This document shows, in pieces, positions 33,597 to 42,273 of a stretch of 64,000 nt of DNA. The stretch covers positions 62,001-126,000 of the forward strand of contig NZ_QMDV01000005.1 of NCBI RefSeq assembly GCF_003284895.1. The letters run 5' to 3'. The translations under genes were made by a program, and so were the position numbers. Source of the DNA: Pontibacter arcticus (GTDB lineage: Bacteria; Bacteroidota; Bacteroidia; Cytophagales; Hymenobacteraceae). The notes beneath the pieces are model-generated. The model made no database searches. It was not told the DNA's origin and saw only the letters and a list, made by a program, of their open reading frames with translations. Each line of letters opens with the position of its first letter. Positions within the stretch are counted from its first letter, which is position 1.

Positions 33597-34610
33597 TTAT
33601 CTGAATTTCGGACTTCGTATACGCGTAGCTAAAATATAATTCAGACTGATACCAGTGCTGATGTACCAATCTTCGTCAGAATTGTGACCTCTGAAAGGGT
33701 TCTCTGTTGGCGTACCATAGCCTTGTAAGCGCTTATACGGTACACTTGGTCCTGCCGGATCACCTATTATTGTTCCTAAACGAGTTTCTGCACTTCTGTC
33801 AGAAAGTATTGCTGCAGCTCTTGGATTTGATCCTCCGCCATTTAAGATATCAGCTTTTAACGCATAAGCTGAGCTGGCATCATCCAGGTAATCTGTAAAG
33901 GTTTTTCTCCAGCCGATTTCTAAGCTAAGGTCCCAGTTTCTGTCAACTTTGTAACGTACACCGAAACCAAACGGAATAGCAACCTGGATACGCTTGTATG
34001 GTTTTGGATAGGCTTCTCCGGTTCCGGCATCAGCATACTGACCTTCTGTACCCAATGGTTGCAGCTCATACCAACCGGTTGCAATATCCTGTGCTGCCGT
34101 AATGCCTGGGTGAGAACCTCTTTCGTAATATGCTTTTGGATTATGATGAAAAAGGGCAAGACCTACAAAACCATACGGTACAAAATCCGGACGGCGACGG
34201 TAAACACTTCTGTTTTCGAAAAGATCGACGATCAGAACACCACTTAATTCTTTTATATCATTTCTGAAAGAAAGGTTTCTTTTGAAGCGGCCTTCATTTT
34301 CAGCCTCGTTCGCTGATGCACTTTCAGCGTCAGAGCCAGTAACGCGGCCCCAGTTTAAACCACCTCTAAACGAAAGACGCGGAGCGAAACGATATGTATA
34401 GCTAACACCAACACTTGGGCGGGTTGATTTAATACGAAGGCTTGTAAAATCCGGAGCAGGCACGATATCCCCGAAATAGTTCATAGCACCAACATTCACA
34501 CCTACAGAGGCATATTCTTTTCGTTGAGTCCAACGTTGAGCATCAGCATCGGTCGCTACCAGAATAAACAGAAAGACCAGCAATAAGAAAATGGTACTAC
34601 TTTTTTTCAT
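33597..34610 (-). CDS. PorG-like (DUF6089) outer-membrane protein, copy 2
   Basis: 337 residues from the ATG at 34610 (MKKSSTIFLLLVFLFILVAT signal peptide). Same family as the downstream gene: SVGVNVGAMNYFGDIVP, VPYGFVGLALFHHNP, VAIPFGFGVRYKVDRNWDLSLEIGWRKTFTDYLDDASS and WYISTGISLNYIL. It is about 80 residues longer, with inserts before and after the second of these blocks. Tandem arrangement, 48 bases apart, suggests duplication within the operon. One copy may be PorG proper and the other specialised. Confidence 0.8.
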   Translation of the reverse strand: MKKSSTIFLLLVFLFILVATDADAQRWTQRKEYASVGVNVGAMNYFGDIVPAPDFTSLRIKSTRPSVGVSYTYRFAPRLSFRGGLNWGRVTGSDAESASANEAENEGRFKRNLSFRNDIKELSGVLIVDLFENRSVYRRRPDFVPYGFVGLALFHHNPKAYYERGSHPGITAAQDIATGWYELQPLGTEGQYADAGTGEAYPKPYKRIQVAIPFGFGVRYKVDRNWDLSLEIGWRKTFTDYLDDASSAYALKADILNGGGSNPRAAAILSDRSAETRLGTIIGDPAGPSVPYKRLQGYGTPTENPFRGHNSDEDWYISTGISLNYILATRIRSPKFR

Positions 34611-34733
34611 AACTACAAATATCATAAATCCCGGCATTCCAATGGGTTATAAGAACCTGCCAATTAGAGCCAGACAAAATTAAACATTAATTTCAAGGAA
34701 AGAAACAATATTACGTATACTTAATATGAATTA

Positions 34734-35618
34734 TTAAAGTATGCTGTTTCGTTTGTCTAATCCCCAGTTTAATTTGCTACGAAGGGTGGAGAGAAAATTA
34801 ACATGATGTAGTTTAACTAAGCGTGCTACAAAATTTTCTCTTTTAACTGCCAATTGCACTGTCATATCAACCGGAATAGATCTTGAATCGAGGGAAGCCA
34901 GGTAACTGCTGCTGCGGCCTTCTACTTCAAAAGAAATTATACTTCGGTCAGATACAATCATGGGCCTGACATTCAGGTTATGCGGGCATACGGGTGAAAT
35001 GACAAAATTATTGGTTTGAGGGAGCACCAAGGGGCCGCCGCAGCTAAGCGAGTAGCCGGTAGATCCTGTGGGCGTTGCCACCACCAAACCATCAGCCCAG
35101 TAAGAGTTCAGGTATTCTCCATCAATATACGTATGCACCACCAGCATGGACGATGTATCGCGCTTCTGAATACTGAATTCATTAAGACCGAAGTTTATGC
35201 CGTCGAAAATATCCTGGTCAGAGTCCACTTTTATAAGCGCGCGGTCGTCTAATGTATAATGGCCTTTGTAAATGGCATCCAGCGTTACGGGTATGCTGTC
35301 ATAAGGGACGGTAGCCAGGAAACCGAGCCGGCCTGTGTTTATACCAAGTATGGGAATTTGCTGTGCGCCTACATAAGTTACAGCATCCAGCAAGGTGCCG
35401 TCGCCGCCTATACTTAGCACCATCTCTACACCAGTTAATTTATCGCCCCGGTTAAACGTATCGATGCCGGTCGGTAAGCTGATGGTGTTTTTAAGGTAAG
35501 AATAAAATGACTCCAGTATAATTACGTCGGTGGAGCGATCTTTCAGTTCATCAAAGAGCACTTGTATAAAAGGAGCGATCTCAGCGCTGAAAGGTTTACC
35601 AAGTATAGCTATCTTCAT
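34734..35618 (-). CDS. nadK: NAD kinase
   Basis: Phosphorylates NAD to NADP. It has 294 residues. The family motif GGDGTLLDAV (about 74-83), INTGRLGFLATV (about 98-109), LNEFSIQKRDTSSML and ATPTGSTGYSLSCGGPLV (about 180-197) are all intact. It sits upstream of the porG genes and 14 bases after the Omp85-like gene, as commonly seen in Bacteroidota. Confidence 0.96.
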   Translation of the reverse strand: MKIAILGKPFSAEIAPFIQVLFDELKDRSTDVIILESFYSYLKNTISLPTGIDTFNRGDKLTGVEMVLSIGGDGTLLDAVTYVGAQQIPILGINTGRLGFLATVPYDSIPVTLDAIYKGHYTLDDRALIKVDSDQDIFDGINFGLNEFSIQKRDTSSMLVVHTYIDGEYLNSYWADGLVVATPTGSTGYSLSCGGPLVLPQTNNFVISPVCPHNLNVRPMIVSDRSIISFEVEGRSSSYLASLDSRSIPVDMTVQLAVKRENFVARLVKLHHVNFLSTLRSKLNWGLDKRNSIL

Positions 35619-35632
35619 ATTCCTAAAATCAG

Positions 35633-37027
35633 TTAAAAAGGGAACCGGGTACTAAAGTAAACACCCCTGTCGCCTTCTCTGTTTAAAGTATACTCCAGGC
35701 GAAGTACAATATCGTAAAACGTGATGGCATGCAGCCCCAGACCAGCCCCTGCCAAAAGTCTGTTTGTTAAGGCATTGGTAGCTTCAAATTCTTTATCGAT
35801 TACGTACCCAGCATCCGTAAAGGCATTCAGGTACAGGGCTAAAGGTAAAGTATTAAACTTGGGGCTACGGATAAATTTTAGTTTTATACTTTCTATGTTA
35901 AGCAACTCGCGTGTAAGCCCCTGTTTAAAAACCCCGAAATGCTGCCCGCCGGTTACATAAAGCTCATAGCCCCGCACATTAGACCGGAAACCCAGCGCCA
36001 CATTATCTGCGAAAGTATACCGCTGCGCTAACCGCACCTGCCCTTCGGCGCCCACCATATAATAATACTTATCGGCCAGTTGCTTATACGTTACATACTT
36101 GCCCCGTAGGGTGGTAATTGGCGAGCCAGCGTTGTTCAGGAAAAACTGCTGTCCGACGCCAGCTTCAAAATAACTTCCTTTTAGGGGATATGCAAAATTA
36201 TTGCGCAGGTTAACTGTTTTGGACAGATCAAGCCTGAGAAATTGCCGTTGGGTTATATCAGAAGCATAATATTCCGGATTTAATGCGTTTACGCTATCAG
36301 AAATTTGCTCTTGCTGATACGAAACTACAAGGGCTGCCTGCCGCTGCACATTTACACGATGAAGCAAAGCTGCAGCAAAAGATGTACGCCGGATAGGAAA
36401 CCCTGACTCCTGCTCAAAAAATACCTGCTTGTTGCGACGGTTGGTATAGCTGACAGTGCGGCTGCGGTAATCGAAAGCGCCCAGTTCCAAGCCTAGTTTA
36501 TACTTCCTGCTGATGTATGGAATTCGGTAAACCAGTTCGAGGCGCTGGTTAAAGCCCTGTTGGATGCGCGCGCGTACATCTTCGTTACGGCCCCGGAAGT
36601 TACGCAACGTCAGGTTAAGGCCATAATCGATGCGGCTCCAGTCTTTTTTCTCGAGCCAGGCATTAAAATTACGGTCTGCAAAATCGAACACCGGAATCGG
36701 GTACAAATAAAACCGTTCCTGCATCGTATAAGTTACCTGCACATTGCCGGCATCGCAAGTATAACGATAAGTCACCGTATGGAAAAGCCGCAGGTTAAAC
36801 AACCTTTTCTGGTTATCTTCCAGCAAAGAATCCAGGTCGTTTGTCTTTATAGAGTCCTGAAGAGAAAAGGTAAGTTCGCGCTCCAGCACCTGTGCTTTGG
36901 TAGTGTTGTTACCCGAAAAAGCAATGCCTGTAACCTGAACAACCGGAAACGGGCAAGGGTTGGAAAGCGCATTTATACTTTGCACCAGAAACAAAGCCAG
37001 CAAAACACAGAAATACGAAAGCCTCAC
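35633..37027 (-). CDS. Omp85-superfamily outer-membrane protein with one POTRA domain
   Basis: 464 residues from a GTG at 37027, the only start with a full signal peptide (RLSYFCVLLALFLVQSINA). One POTRA-like domain (VVQVTGIAFSGNNTTKAQVLERELTF in parts, about 28-105) precedes a barrel-type region. It has a lid-loop-like GFRSNVRGYELYVTGGQHF (about 345-363) and a C-terminal strand ending in Phe (YFSTRFPF). The size suits a small Omp85 protein (BamA/TamA superfamily) distinct from BamA. The substrate or cargo is unknown. It lies between the CBS gene and nadK with gaps of 9 and 14 bases. Confidence 0.8.
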   Translation of the reverse strand: MRLSYFCVLLALFLVQSINALSNPCPFPVVQVTGIAFSGNNTTKAQVLERELTFSLQDSIKTNDLDSLLEDNQKRLFNLRLFHTVTYRYTCDAGNVQVTYTMQERFYLYPIPVFDFADRNFNAWLEKKDWSRIDYGLNLTLRNFRGRNEDVRARIQQGFNQRLELVYRIPYISRKYKLGLELGAFDYRSRTVSYTNRRNKQVFFEQESGFPIRRTSFAAALLHRVNVQRQAALVVSYQQEQISDSVNALNPEYYASDITQRQFLRLDLSKTVNLRNNFAYPLKGSYFEAGVGQQFFLNNAGSPITTLRGKYVTYKQLADKYYYMVGAEGQVRLAQRYTFADNVALGFRSNVRGYELYVTGGQHFGVFKQGLTRELLNIESIKLKFIRSPKFNTLPLALYLNAFTDAGYVIDKEFEATNALTNRLLAGAGLGLHAITFYDIVLRLEYTLNREGDRGVYFSTRFPF

Positions 37028-37036
37028 TGCGCTCGC

Positions 37037-37702
37037 TTATATATCTAGGTACTTCAGCAACATATCCAGCCTGTCACGGCCGCCATCGTCTGGGGTGCTA
37101 TCGGTAAACTGGGCTGTAATGCGGTACTCAAAACGCTCTAATGTGGCAATAATACGGGTGAGGTCTGTTTTATTTAACTTCAGCGTCAGCTTAATCTGGT
37201 AAGGGTCGGCTTCGTCGGGAGAGACATAGGCGCTCAGGATCTTGGTGTTTTCTTCCTCAATAAGCCGGCTGATTTGGCTGAGAGAATAATCGCGCTCCGG
37301 CATGGAGAGTACAAGTATACTTCCCTGGCCCTGCAACGCCGACATCTGTCCGAAAGCCGTAAGCGTATCGTTGATGGTGATGATGCCCATGTATTCCTGC
37401 TCCTCATCCAGCACAGGTACTACCAGAATTTTATTTTTTATGGCAGCCTCCATCACATCATAAAAATGCTGGGAGCTCATCACGAACACATCGGGGTACT
37501 CGAGTGTAATGTCCCGAAGGGTGCGGGTGCGGTCAGGCAACTCGATCAGGCTGTTTTCTGTGGCCAGGCCCGCATACTTCCGGCTGGCTACTACAGGCAA
37601 TGCATTCACACGAAACTCATCCATCCACCGCAAAGCCTTCTCTACGGTGTCGTAGAGTTTAAGCGGCGGTATCATGTGGTTGATGAGTTCTTCGGCTATC
37701 AT
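37037..37702 (-). CDS. CBS-domain protein
   Basis: 221 residues with a pair of CBS domains (about 1-125: MIPPLKLYDTVEKALRWMDEFRVNALPVV; FVMSSQHFYDVMEAAIKNKILVVPVLDEEQEYMGIITINDTL). A C-terminal ACT-like region follows (SMPERDYSLSQISRLIEEENTKILSAYVS). CBS pairs bind adenine nucleotides. This stand-alone form is conserved next to nadK in Bacteroidota, so a nucleotide-sensing role is plausible but unproven. The ATG overlaps the stop of the upstream hydrolase by four bases, so translation is coupled. Confidence 0.88.
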   Translation of the reverse strand: MIAEELINHMIPPLKLYDTVEKALRWMDEFRVNALPVVASRKYAGLATENSLIELPDRTRTLRDITLEYPDVFVMSSQHFYDVMEAAIKNKILVVPVLDEEQEYMGIITINDTLTAFGQMSALQGQGSILVLSMPERDYSLSQISRLIEEENTKILSAYVSPDEADPYQIKLTLKLNKTDLTRIIATLERFEYRITAQFTDSTPDDGGRDRLDMLLKYLDI

Positions 37703-38475
37703 GTACTAGTTGTAAGCTGTGAGGTGCGAACTAAATATTTTTCTAAGATACTGTTAAACTTGTCAGGATGTTCCATCATCGGTGCATGTCCGCACTTATC
37801 AATGAAATGTAATTCCGAGTTTTTCATCAGCCTGTTAAACTCATACCCTACCAGCGGCGGCGTAATCGTATCGTTCAGGCCCCAGATCAGAAGCGTCGGC
37901 ACTTCGATGCTGGTAATATCTTTTGCCATGTTATGGCGCTGTGCAGATTTAGCGATGGCGATGATACGCAAACATTTGGAGTTACTGTTGGTGATGCCGA
38001 AAACTTCATCCACTAATTCCTGGGTGGCTGTGGCCGGATCATAAAAAGTATAACCAACACGCTCTTTTACATAATCGTAATTGCCACGCTTCGGAAACGA
38101 ACCTCCCATCGAATCTTCGAACAAACCTGAGCTACCGGTCAATACGAGGCGTTTTACTTTATTCGGGTTTTTTAAAGTATAAACTAACGCTACGTGGCCG
38201 CCCAGCGAGTTGCCAAGCAAAGTCATGTCGGTTAGTCTTTTCAGTTTCACGAAATCTTCTACAAAGTTTACCAACCCTGGTACACCTGCCTTATGCAATG
38301 CCATTTCGTAAATAGGCATCAGCGGAATAATAACTCTGTAGTTTCTAGAAAAGTGATCTACAACGCCATTCCAGTTGCTTAATGCACCAAAAAGACCGTG
38401 CAATAATAACAAAACTTCTCCCTGGCCTTCATCTATATACTGAAACTCGCCTTCTTGTCTGACCTGTAGATTCAT
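37699..38475 (-). CDS. Alpha/beta-fold hydrolase
   Basis: 258 residues. The oxyanion HG region is LLLLHGLFGALSNW (about 22-35). The nucleophile elbow is LLGNSLGGHVAL (Ser near 98). The acid and histidine are in LLIWGLNDTITPP and KCGHAPMMEHPDKFN. No signal peptide. The specific substrate cannot be read. It is translationally coupled to the CBS gene. A second, separate alpha/beta hydrolase is at 43425. Confidence 0.9.
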   Translation of the reverse strand: MNLQVRQEGEFQYIDEGQGEVLLLLHGLFGALSNWNGVVDHFSRNYRVIIPLMPIYEMALHKAGVPGLVNFVEDFVKLKRLTDMTLLGNSLGGHVALVYTLKNPNKVKRLVLTGSSGLFEDSMGGSFPKRGNYDYVKERVGYTFYDPATATQELVDEVFGITNSNSKCLRIIAIAKSAQRHNMAKDITSIEVPTLLIWGLNDTITPPLVGYEFNRLMKNSELHFIDKCGHAPMMEHPDKFNSILEKYLVRTSQLTTST

Positions 38476-38522
38476 GTATGGAAACTATGTAAAAGAAATC
38501 TATAATAAAAATATAAGAAACA

Positions 38523-39092
38523 TTAAGCTGTAAAATTAGCAATTGTCAGCCAATTTCTGAGCATCTGCAACCCATAAGTAGTAAGAGCGGCCTCCGGATG
38601 AAACTGCAGCGCATACAACGGCCACGTTTTATGCCGGAAAGCCATCAGTTCGCCGGCAGCTGTATATGCCAGCGCGATTATACTTTCGGGCACTTGTTTT
38701 ACCAGCAACGAGTGATAGCGTACAACTGTAATTTGTGCAGGTATACTTTCGAAAATGGGGTCTGGCTCGCAACTAATTTCCGACAGCTTGCCGTGCATTG
38801 GTTTAGTGGCCTTCTCTACTTTCGCTCCGAAAAACTCGCCAAGCGCCTGGTGGCCCAAACAAATGCCGAGCATGGGCAGGCGGCTGTGGTAATACCGGAT
38901 AACTTCCATCATGTTACCGGCTTGTTGTGGCACGCCCGGCCCCGGCGACAAAACGATGGCTGTCAACGGTAATTGCTGTAACTGCTCCAGGCTGGCATCA
39001 TTCCGGACCACATGCACTTCTACGCCAAGCTGCCCGAAATAATCCACCAGGTTATATGTAAAAGAGTCGAAGTTATCGAGCAGAAGAAGCAT
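38523..39092 (-). CDS. Glutamine amidotransferase of PabA/TrpG type
   Basis: 189-residue class I amidotransferase that supplies ammonia to a chorismate-using partner. The start is LLLLDNFDSFTYNLVDYF. The nucleophile is in MLGICLGHQALGEFFG (Cys near 77). The triad His-Glu is in YALQFHPEAALTTYG (near 166-170). No trpE, pabB or trp genes are in the window. It therefore cannot be assigned to tryptophan or folate synthesis from context; isolated copies are often PabA. Confidence 0.9.
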   Translation of the reverse strand: MLLLLDNFDSFTYNLVDYFGQLGVEVHVVRNDASLEQLQQLPLTAIVLSPGPGVPQQAGNMMEVIRYYHSRLPMLGICLGHQALGEFFGAKVEKATKPMHGKLSEISCEPDPIFESIPAQITVVRYHSLLVKQVPESIIALAYTAAGELMAFRHKTWPLYALQFHPEAALTTYGLQMLRNWLTIANFTA

Positions 39093-39212
39093 GGGCTAAG
39101 GTACTAATTGTTTAATGTGGTCATGTATTAATTACTGAATGGTTTAATTGATAAAGAATCTTTTCAGATTATATAATATAATTAGCCAAGTAAACAATTC
39201 ACACATCAACTC

Positions 39213-39731
39213 TTAAAACTGATGCTTAAGCGAGGTAATCAGCGCTTTGATAAAGGGCATTACGTATCCTAAAATCTCCAGCGCATAAGGTGTTGTTTTG
39301 ATTACGAACGGGTAAACCACCGACGCAGCGGCTGTTTCTTTGGAGATGCTGATGCCGGCCAGGTTAGAAACATATAACAGCAAACTGATAGCTACACACC
39401 ATTTAAGAGCTCCCAAAACGCCTCCCAGGAAATTATCAAAAAAACCGAACGGCGTAAAATCGATTACTTTCTTGAGCAGCAACCCAACTACCCGCACCAA
39501 TAAGATGATACCGGCAAACACAAGTATAAACGTTACAAAAGGAAGCAGGCCATGGGCATCGCCGACAAAACTGGCTATAACCGGCAGGGCCGTATCCAAT
39601 AACTTTAGTCCCCCAAGTATGGCCAGCACCAACGCCACCAGCGAAACCAGTTCCAGCAGCAACCCCTTCCGGAAACCCATAAAAGCGCCATACGCAATCG
39701 GAATAGCCAGAAAAATATCGAACGTACTCAT
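39213..39731 (-). CDS. CvpA family membrane protein
   Basis: 172 residues with four predicted membrane segments (near 5-25, 30-50, 65-85 and 103-121). The family start TFDIFLAIPIAYGAFMGFRKGLLLELVSLVALVLAI and the later DFTPFGFFDNFLGGVLGALKWCVAI identify CvpA, linked to colicin V production and envelope homeostasis. It is followed on the same strand by pabA/trpG across a 120-base gap. Confidence 0.9.
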   Translation of the reverse strand: MSTFDIFLAIPIAYGAFMGFRKGLLLELVSLVALVLAILGGLKLLDTALPVIASFVGDAHGLLPFVTFILVFAGIILLVRVVGLLLKKVIDFTPFGFFDNFLGGVLGALKWCVAISLLLYVSNLAGISISKETAAASVVYPFVIKTTPYALEILGYVMPFIKALITSLKHQF

Positions 39732-39750
39732 GTTAAAAGGAATAACGTAT

Positions 39751-39877
39751 CACGACATACGTATCAGGCAGCACGATTCCTTGGCAAAGAAAATATAGTA
39801 TAAATTGCTGCTAGCAATATCTTTTATCCTTTGTCAAAAAGTCTTTTGTCATCATAAATCCTGATACGTGTGTCGTG
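39751..39877. repeat. Imperfect inverted repeat in the cvpA-yqeY gap
   Basis: CACGACATACGTATCAGG at 39751-39768 is matched by CCTGATACGTGTGTCGTG at 39860-39877 (17 of 18 pairs). The sequence continues with a further GTATCACG-type similarity on the outer side. The 91-base interior has no gene. Origin unknown. Confidence 0.55.
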
Positions 39878-39887
39878 CTACGTGATA

Positions 39888-40349
39888 CTAAAAATCAGTA
39901 TTATTCAGCAGATCACTAACGGCTGTTGAAATAGCGCGGCCATCGGCTTTGCCAGCCAGTTCTTTCGAAGCTACGCCCATCACTTTCCCTAAATCAGAAG
40001 GGCCGGTAGCGCCCACACGACGGATAATATCAAGCAAATGCACGCGTAAGTCGCCGGCATCGAGTTGCTTTGGCAAAAACTCTTCGATAACAGCCAGCTC
40101 TCCCAGTTCTACTTCTTCCAAGTCCGGGCGGTCCTGCTTGGCATACAGTTCAGCCGATTCGCGGCGTTGCTTGGCAGCTTTGGTCAGGAGTTTCATTTCG
40201 GCATCTTCCGATATCCCTTCGGCTCCGCCTTTTTCGGTTTCGGCCAGCATGATCATCGATTTTATACTTCTGAGGGCTTGTAGGCGGGCTTTGTCTTTGG
40301 CCAGCATGGCTTGCTTAATGTCGGCGTCTATGCGTTGTTTCAGGCTCAT
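39888..40349 (-). CDS. GatB/YqeY domain protein
   Basis: 153 residues: LKQRIDADIKQAMLAKDKARLQALRSIKSMIM at the N-terminus, then RRESAELYAKQDRPDLEEVELGELAVIEEFLPKQL and a C-terminal helical domain with GPSDLGKVMGVASKELAGKADGRAIS. This is the YqeY family, related to the tail domain of the GatB amidotransferase subunit. It may act in tRNA-dependent amidation, but its role is not established. It lies upstream of cvpA on the same strand. Confidence 0.93.
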   Translation of the reverse strand: MSLKQRIDADIKQAMLAKDKARLQALRSIKSMIMLAETEKGGAEGISEDAEMKLLTKAAKQRRESAELYAKQDRPDLEEVELGELAVIEEFLPKQLDAGDLRVHLLDIIRRVGATGPSDLGKVMGVASKELAGKADGRAISTAVSDLLNNTDF

Positions 40350-40522
40350 AGTTTTGTTGCGTTTATACTTTTATGGTTTGATAAAAATTCTGTTTGCGGG
40401 TATGTAGCTACGTTATGCCGGGTTGGCGAGGCAGCGGGTTATCAACTTAAACAAAATTCTGTTACTTTAGTCATTTGTAAAGCTAACGTATAAACAGCCC
40501 AAAGGGCCGTAATTGCATACCC

Positions 40523-41236
40523 ATGACCAAACTGAGTGTAAATATAAACAAAATAGCTACGCTACGGAACGCCCGTGGCGGTGACAGACCAAACGTAGTG
40601 CAGGTAGCCAAAGATTGTGAGCGCTTCGGAGCGCAGGGCATTACCGTACATCCCCGCCCCGACGAGCGCCACATCCGGTACCGCGATGTGTACGACCTGC
40701 ACGAGATCGTTACCACCGAATTTAACATCGAAGGCAACCCAACGCCGGACTTCCTGCGGATGGTGCTGGATATAAAACCGGCACAGGTAACGCTGGTGCC
40801 TGATGCGCCCGATGCAATTACATCCAACGCTGGCTGGGACACGATCCGGAATAAGGATTTCCTGAAAGATATCATCCATAAACTAAAAGAATCGGGCATC
40901 CGGACTTCTATTTTTGTTGACCCTGACCTAAGTATGCTGGAAGGCGCAGCAGCCGTAGACACCGACCGCGTAGAACTGTACACCGAAGCCTATGCCAGCG
41001 GCTACCACCAAAACCGCGATGCTGCCATTGCAACTTATGTACAGGCTTCCGAGAAGGCAGCCGAGCTTGGTTTAGGTTTAAATGCCGGCCACGACCTCGA
41101 CCTCGACAACCTGAAATACTTAAAAGACAACCTCCTGAATTTGCAGGAAGTAAGTATAGGCCATGCCCTGGTTTGCGACGCGTTATACTTTGGGCTGGAG
41201 AACACGATCCAGTTATACTTGCGCCAGCTGCAATAG
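40523..41236 (+). CDS. pdxJ: Pyridoxine 5'-phosphate synthase
   Basis: Condenses 1-deoxyxylulose 5-phosphate with 3-amino-2-oxopropyl phosphate to form the vitamin B6 ring. It has 237 residues. [26 protein letters not shown] (N-terminal substrate site), [32 protein letters not shown] (catalytic Glu), [32 protein letters not shown] and [16 protein letters not shown] are all present. The next gene starts two bases after the stop. Confidence 0.97.
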   Translation: MTKLSVNINKIATLRNARGGDRPNVVQVAKDCERFGAQGITVHPRPDERHIRYRDVYDLHEIVTTEFNIEGNPTPDFLRMVLDIKPAQVTLVPDAPDAITSNAGWDTIRNKDFLKDIIHKLKESGIRTSIFVDPDLSMLEGAAAVDTDRVELYTEAYASGYHQNRDAAIATYVQASEKAAELGLGLNAGHDLDLDNLKYLKDNLLNLQEVSIGHALVCDALYFGLENTIQLYLRQLQ

Positions 41237-41238
41237 CC

Positions 41239-42267
41239 GTGGTAAACATACTTACCGTTCAGGAGTTTCTGGAGAAGGCAAAACAACTGCCCATATTGGA
41301 TGCGCGTGCGCCCAAAGAATTCGCTGTTGGCCATATTCCGCAGGCTGTAAGCTTTCCTATTTTTGATGATGAGGAGCGTGCCACGGTAGGCACCGCTTAT
41401 AAACAACAGGGCCACGACCCGGCTGTATTATTGGGTTTAGATCTGTTCGGACCAAAGATGTCGGCTTTTGTGAAACAGGCGGGTAAAGTAGCGCAAAATA
41501 AAGAGCTGCTGGTACATTGCTGGCGGGGCGGCATGCGCAGCAACGCCATGGCTTGGCTCCTCGATTTTTCGGGTTTCAAGGTACATTTGCTGGAAGGTGG
41601 TTATAAAACCTACCGCCACCTGATTCAGGAGCAATTTACAAAACCCTGGCCTATACTTGTTATTGGCGGCCTTACCGGCAGCGGCAAAACAGATCTGTTA
41701 CCCTACTTACAAAAAGCCGGTCAGCAAAGTATAGATTTAGAGGAGTTGGCCAGTCACAAAGGCTCCGCTTTCGGAAGTATAAACATGGCACCGCAGCCCA
41801 GCACTGAACATTTCGAAAACCTGCTCGGCACAGCTTTGTTAGCGCTTAACACCCAGCAACCGCTCTGGCTCGAAGACGAAAGTACAAGTATAGGCCGGGT
41901 ACAGATGCCCAAACCTTTTTACGACCAGATGCAGCAGGCACCCACGCTTGTACTGGAAATACCAAGAGAAATACGCATCCGGAAACTAGCCGAAGAATAC
42001 TGTCAGGTTGAGAAAGATTTGCTCGAAGCTGCTGTACTCAAAATAAAAAAACGACTTGGCGGGCTTGCCACCCAGGAAGCACTACAAGCCATTGCCACCG
42101 GCGACATGGAAAAGATGGTGGAAATTGCACTAGTGTATTACGACAAGGCGTATACTTTTGAATTAGCACACAAGAAACATGTTTTCACGTTGCCTTTACA
42201 AAGTATAAATCCGGCCGAAAATGCGGAGCAACTGATTGGGTTTGCCCGCCAACACAACTTACTTTAA
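41239..42267 (+). CDS. mnmH: tRNA 2-selenouridine synthase
   Basis: 342 residues starting at a GTG two bases after pdxJ; no better ATG exists outside pdxJ. The N-terminal rhodanese domain (ILDARAPKEFAVGHIPQAVSFPIF) has its catalytic cysteine in LLVHCWRGGMRSNAMAWLL (about 90-110). The C-terminal P-loop domain contains IGGLTGSGKTDLL (about 135-147). MnmH (SelU) replaces sulfur by selenium at the wobble uridine of certain tRNAs via a geranylated intermediate. It depends on selenophosphate from SelD, encoded next, six bases later. Confidence 0.95.
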   Translation: MVNILTVQEFLEKAKQLPILDARAPKEFAVGHIPQAVSFPIFDDEERATVGTAYKQQGHDPAVLLGLDLFGPKMSAFVKQAGKVAQNKELLVHCWRGGMRSNAMAWLLDFSGFKVHLLEGGYKTYRHLIQEQFTKPWPILVIGGLTGSGKTDLLPYLQKAGQQSIDLEELASHKGSAFGSINMAPQPSTEHFENLLGTALLALNTQQPLWLEDESTSIGRVQMPKPFYDQMQQAPTLVLEIPREIRIRKLAEEYCQVEKDLLEAAVLKIKKRLGGLATQEALQAIATGDMEKMVEIALVYYDKAYTFELAHKKHVFTLPLQSINPAENAEQLIGFARQHNLL

Positions 42268-42273
42268 CTCTCT

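Noticed and set aside
37699..38475. Duplication of the hydrolase at 43425-44192
   Set aside because: Both are alpha/beta hydrolases but differ throughout outside the catalytic motifs; they are separate subfamilies, not a recent duplication.
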